A stretch of 64,000 bases of DNA from Turnera subulata (lineage: Eukaryota > Streptophyta > Magnoliopsida > Malpighiales > Passifloraceae): contig JAKUCV010006784.1 of the NCBI GenBank assembly GCA_028386065.3, forward strand, positions 218,239 through 282,238. The letters are read 5' to 3'. Below the pieces are notes generated by a model. That model saw only the letters and a program-made list of their open reading frames with translations, had not been told where the DNA came from and did not search any database. Made by a program: the position numbers and the translations under genes. This document shows, piece after piece, positions 63,603 through 64,000 of this stretch. Position 1 is the first letter of the stretch. Each line of letters begins with the position of its first letter.

Positions 63603-64000
63603 TGTTAGTAATATGCCCAAAAGCCAATCATGGATGATTATTTGTAGTCGTGTATATGTATTAAGGTTATTCCAATAAGTATCATTTATGAGATAAACGC
63701 TTGCACATACTTATAACCCTAGTATATATATATTTGATATGTATATTCTTAAATGTCCCTAGTCGGTTATTATTACGGATGGGTTGTAATAATAAGTTAA
63801 AACTAGCGTATGTTGAGAATTGCATATGTGATATGAATTCTACATACGGGTACAAGTTGGAGAACTTGTGGACTGGACCGACCCACATAAGAACCCTACA
63901 TGGAACGTTATATGTATGTCATTAGTGGTTCTTATAGATGTATTGTCCTTTGACCTGAGATCGTCAAGGTACCCAACATATGAGTCATGTACTTTGATAT
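63603..64000 (+). repeat. LTR of a further C-family element (C3), left part, plus strand
   Basis: It starts TGTTAGTAATATGCCCAAAA and follows the C LTR in forward orientation (compare 53785 onward), but lies inside the gag of minus-strand C2. Five preceding bases GAACG (63598-63602) would be the TSD. Whether it is a solo LTR or a full element cannot be seen, because the window ends. Confidence 0.85.

Noticed and set aside
63603..63627. Apparent start codon of the C2 polyprotein (MAFGHITNT)
   Set aside because: These codons are the reverse complement of an intruding C-family LTR terminus. The true gag start is not in the window.

Overview
This is a plant (flowering-plant, most likely eudicot) nuclear window. 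It holds two coiled-coil NBS-LRR disease-resistance genes sitting in a large bed of nested LTR retrotransposons. Plant origin is shown by the R13L1/I2-like NLR genes, plant-type Ty1-copia (including Sirevirus-type) and gypsy-like LTR elements, a foldback MITE and very AT-rich intergenic DNA. No rRNA, tRNA, CRISPR or bacterial-type gene was seen.

Layout. 219-9795: complete non-autonomous LTR element A with two ~4.6 kb LTRs, only 374 bp of internal DNA and 5-bp target-site duplication (TSD) TTGTC. 10721-11550: a long-inverted-repeat (foldback) MITE. 12141-15587 and 16305-19547: tandem CC-NB-ARC-LRR genes in the same orientation; the second has a shortened CC domain and a possible spliced 3' exon at 19765-20025. 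20834-44229: family-B composite element, LTR-internal-LTR-internal-LTR, bounded by a single TSD (CTTTA). Its first LTR carries a reverse-oriented solo LTR of a Sirevirus-like Copia element (21696-23424, TSD TGCTG). Its third LTR carries a complete related element B' (35864-43860, TSD TGAGT). 45032-46708: remnant of another LTR element. 46709-47591: exon-like remnants of unknown origin. 47592 to the end: a nest of Copia elements. A decayed plus-strand element C1 is interrupted in its 3' LTR by a Sirevirus-like element (54908 onward). That element is interrupted in pol by a minus-strand C2 element (58364 onward), whose gag is interrupted by a further plus-strand C LTR (63603 onward).

Most notable content. 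(1) The family B and B' internal regions contain no recognisable gag-pol. Instead they carry a conserved cassette of minus-strand ORFs: a basic coiled-coil-like protein, an unrecognised ~110-residue protein, and a fragment resembling the N-terminal half of a LINE endonuclease. TATA-like boxes lie just upstream. (2) The perfect palindrome AACATCGATGTT occurs in arrays of pairs with a pitch of about 21 bp, both in the Sirevirus-like LTRs and in the untranslated leader of the otherwise different Copia family C. (3) The A, B and B' LTRs share an array of small hairpins of type GGGAT-GTNN-ATCCC whose stems show compensatory changes. (4) All the families whose primer-binding site is visible use the same unusual site, TGGTAGCGGAGC.

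The NLR genes are the only clear host genes. Everything after 20.8 kb is mobile DNA or its debris.
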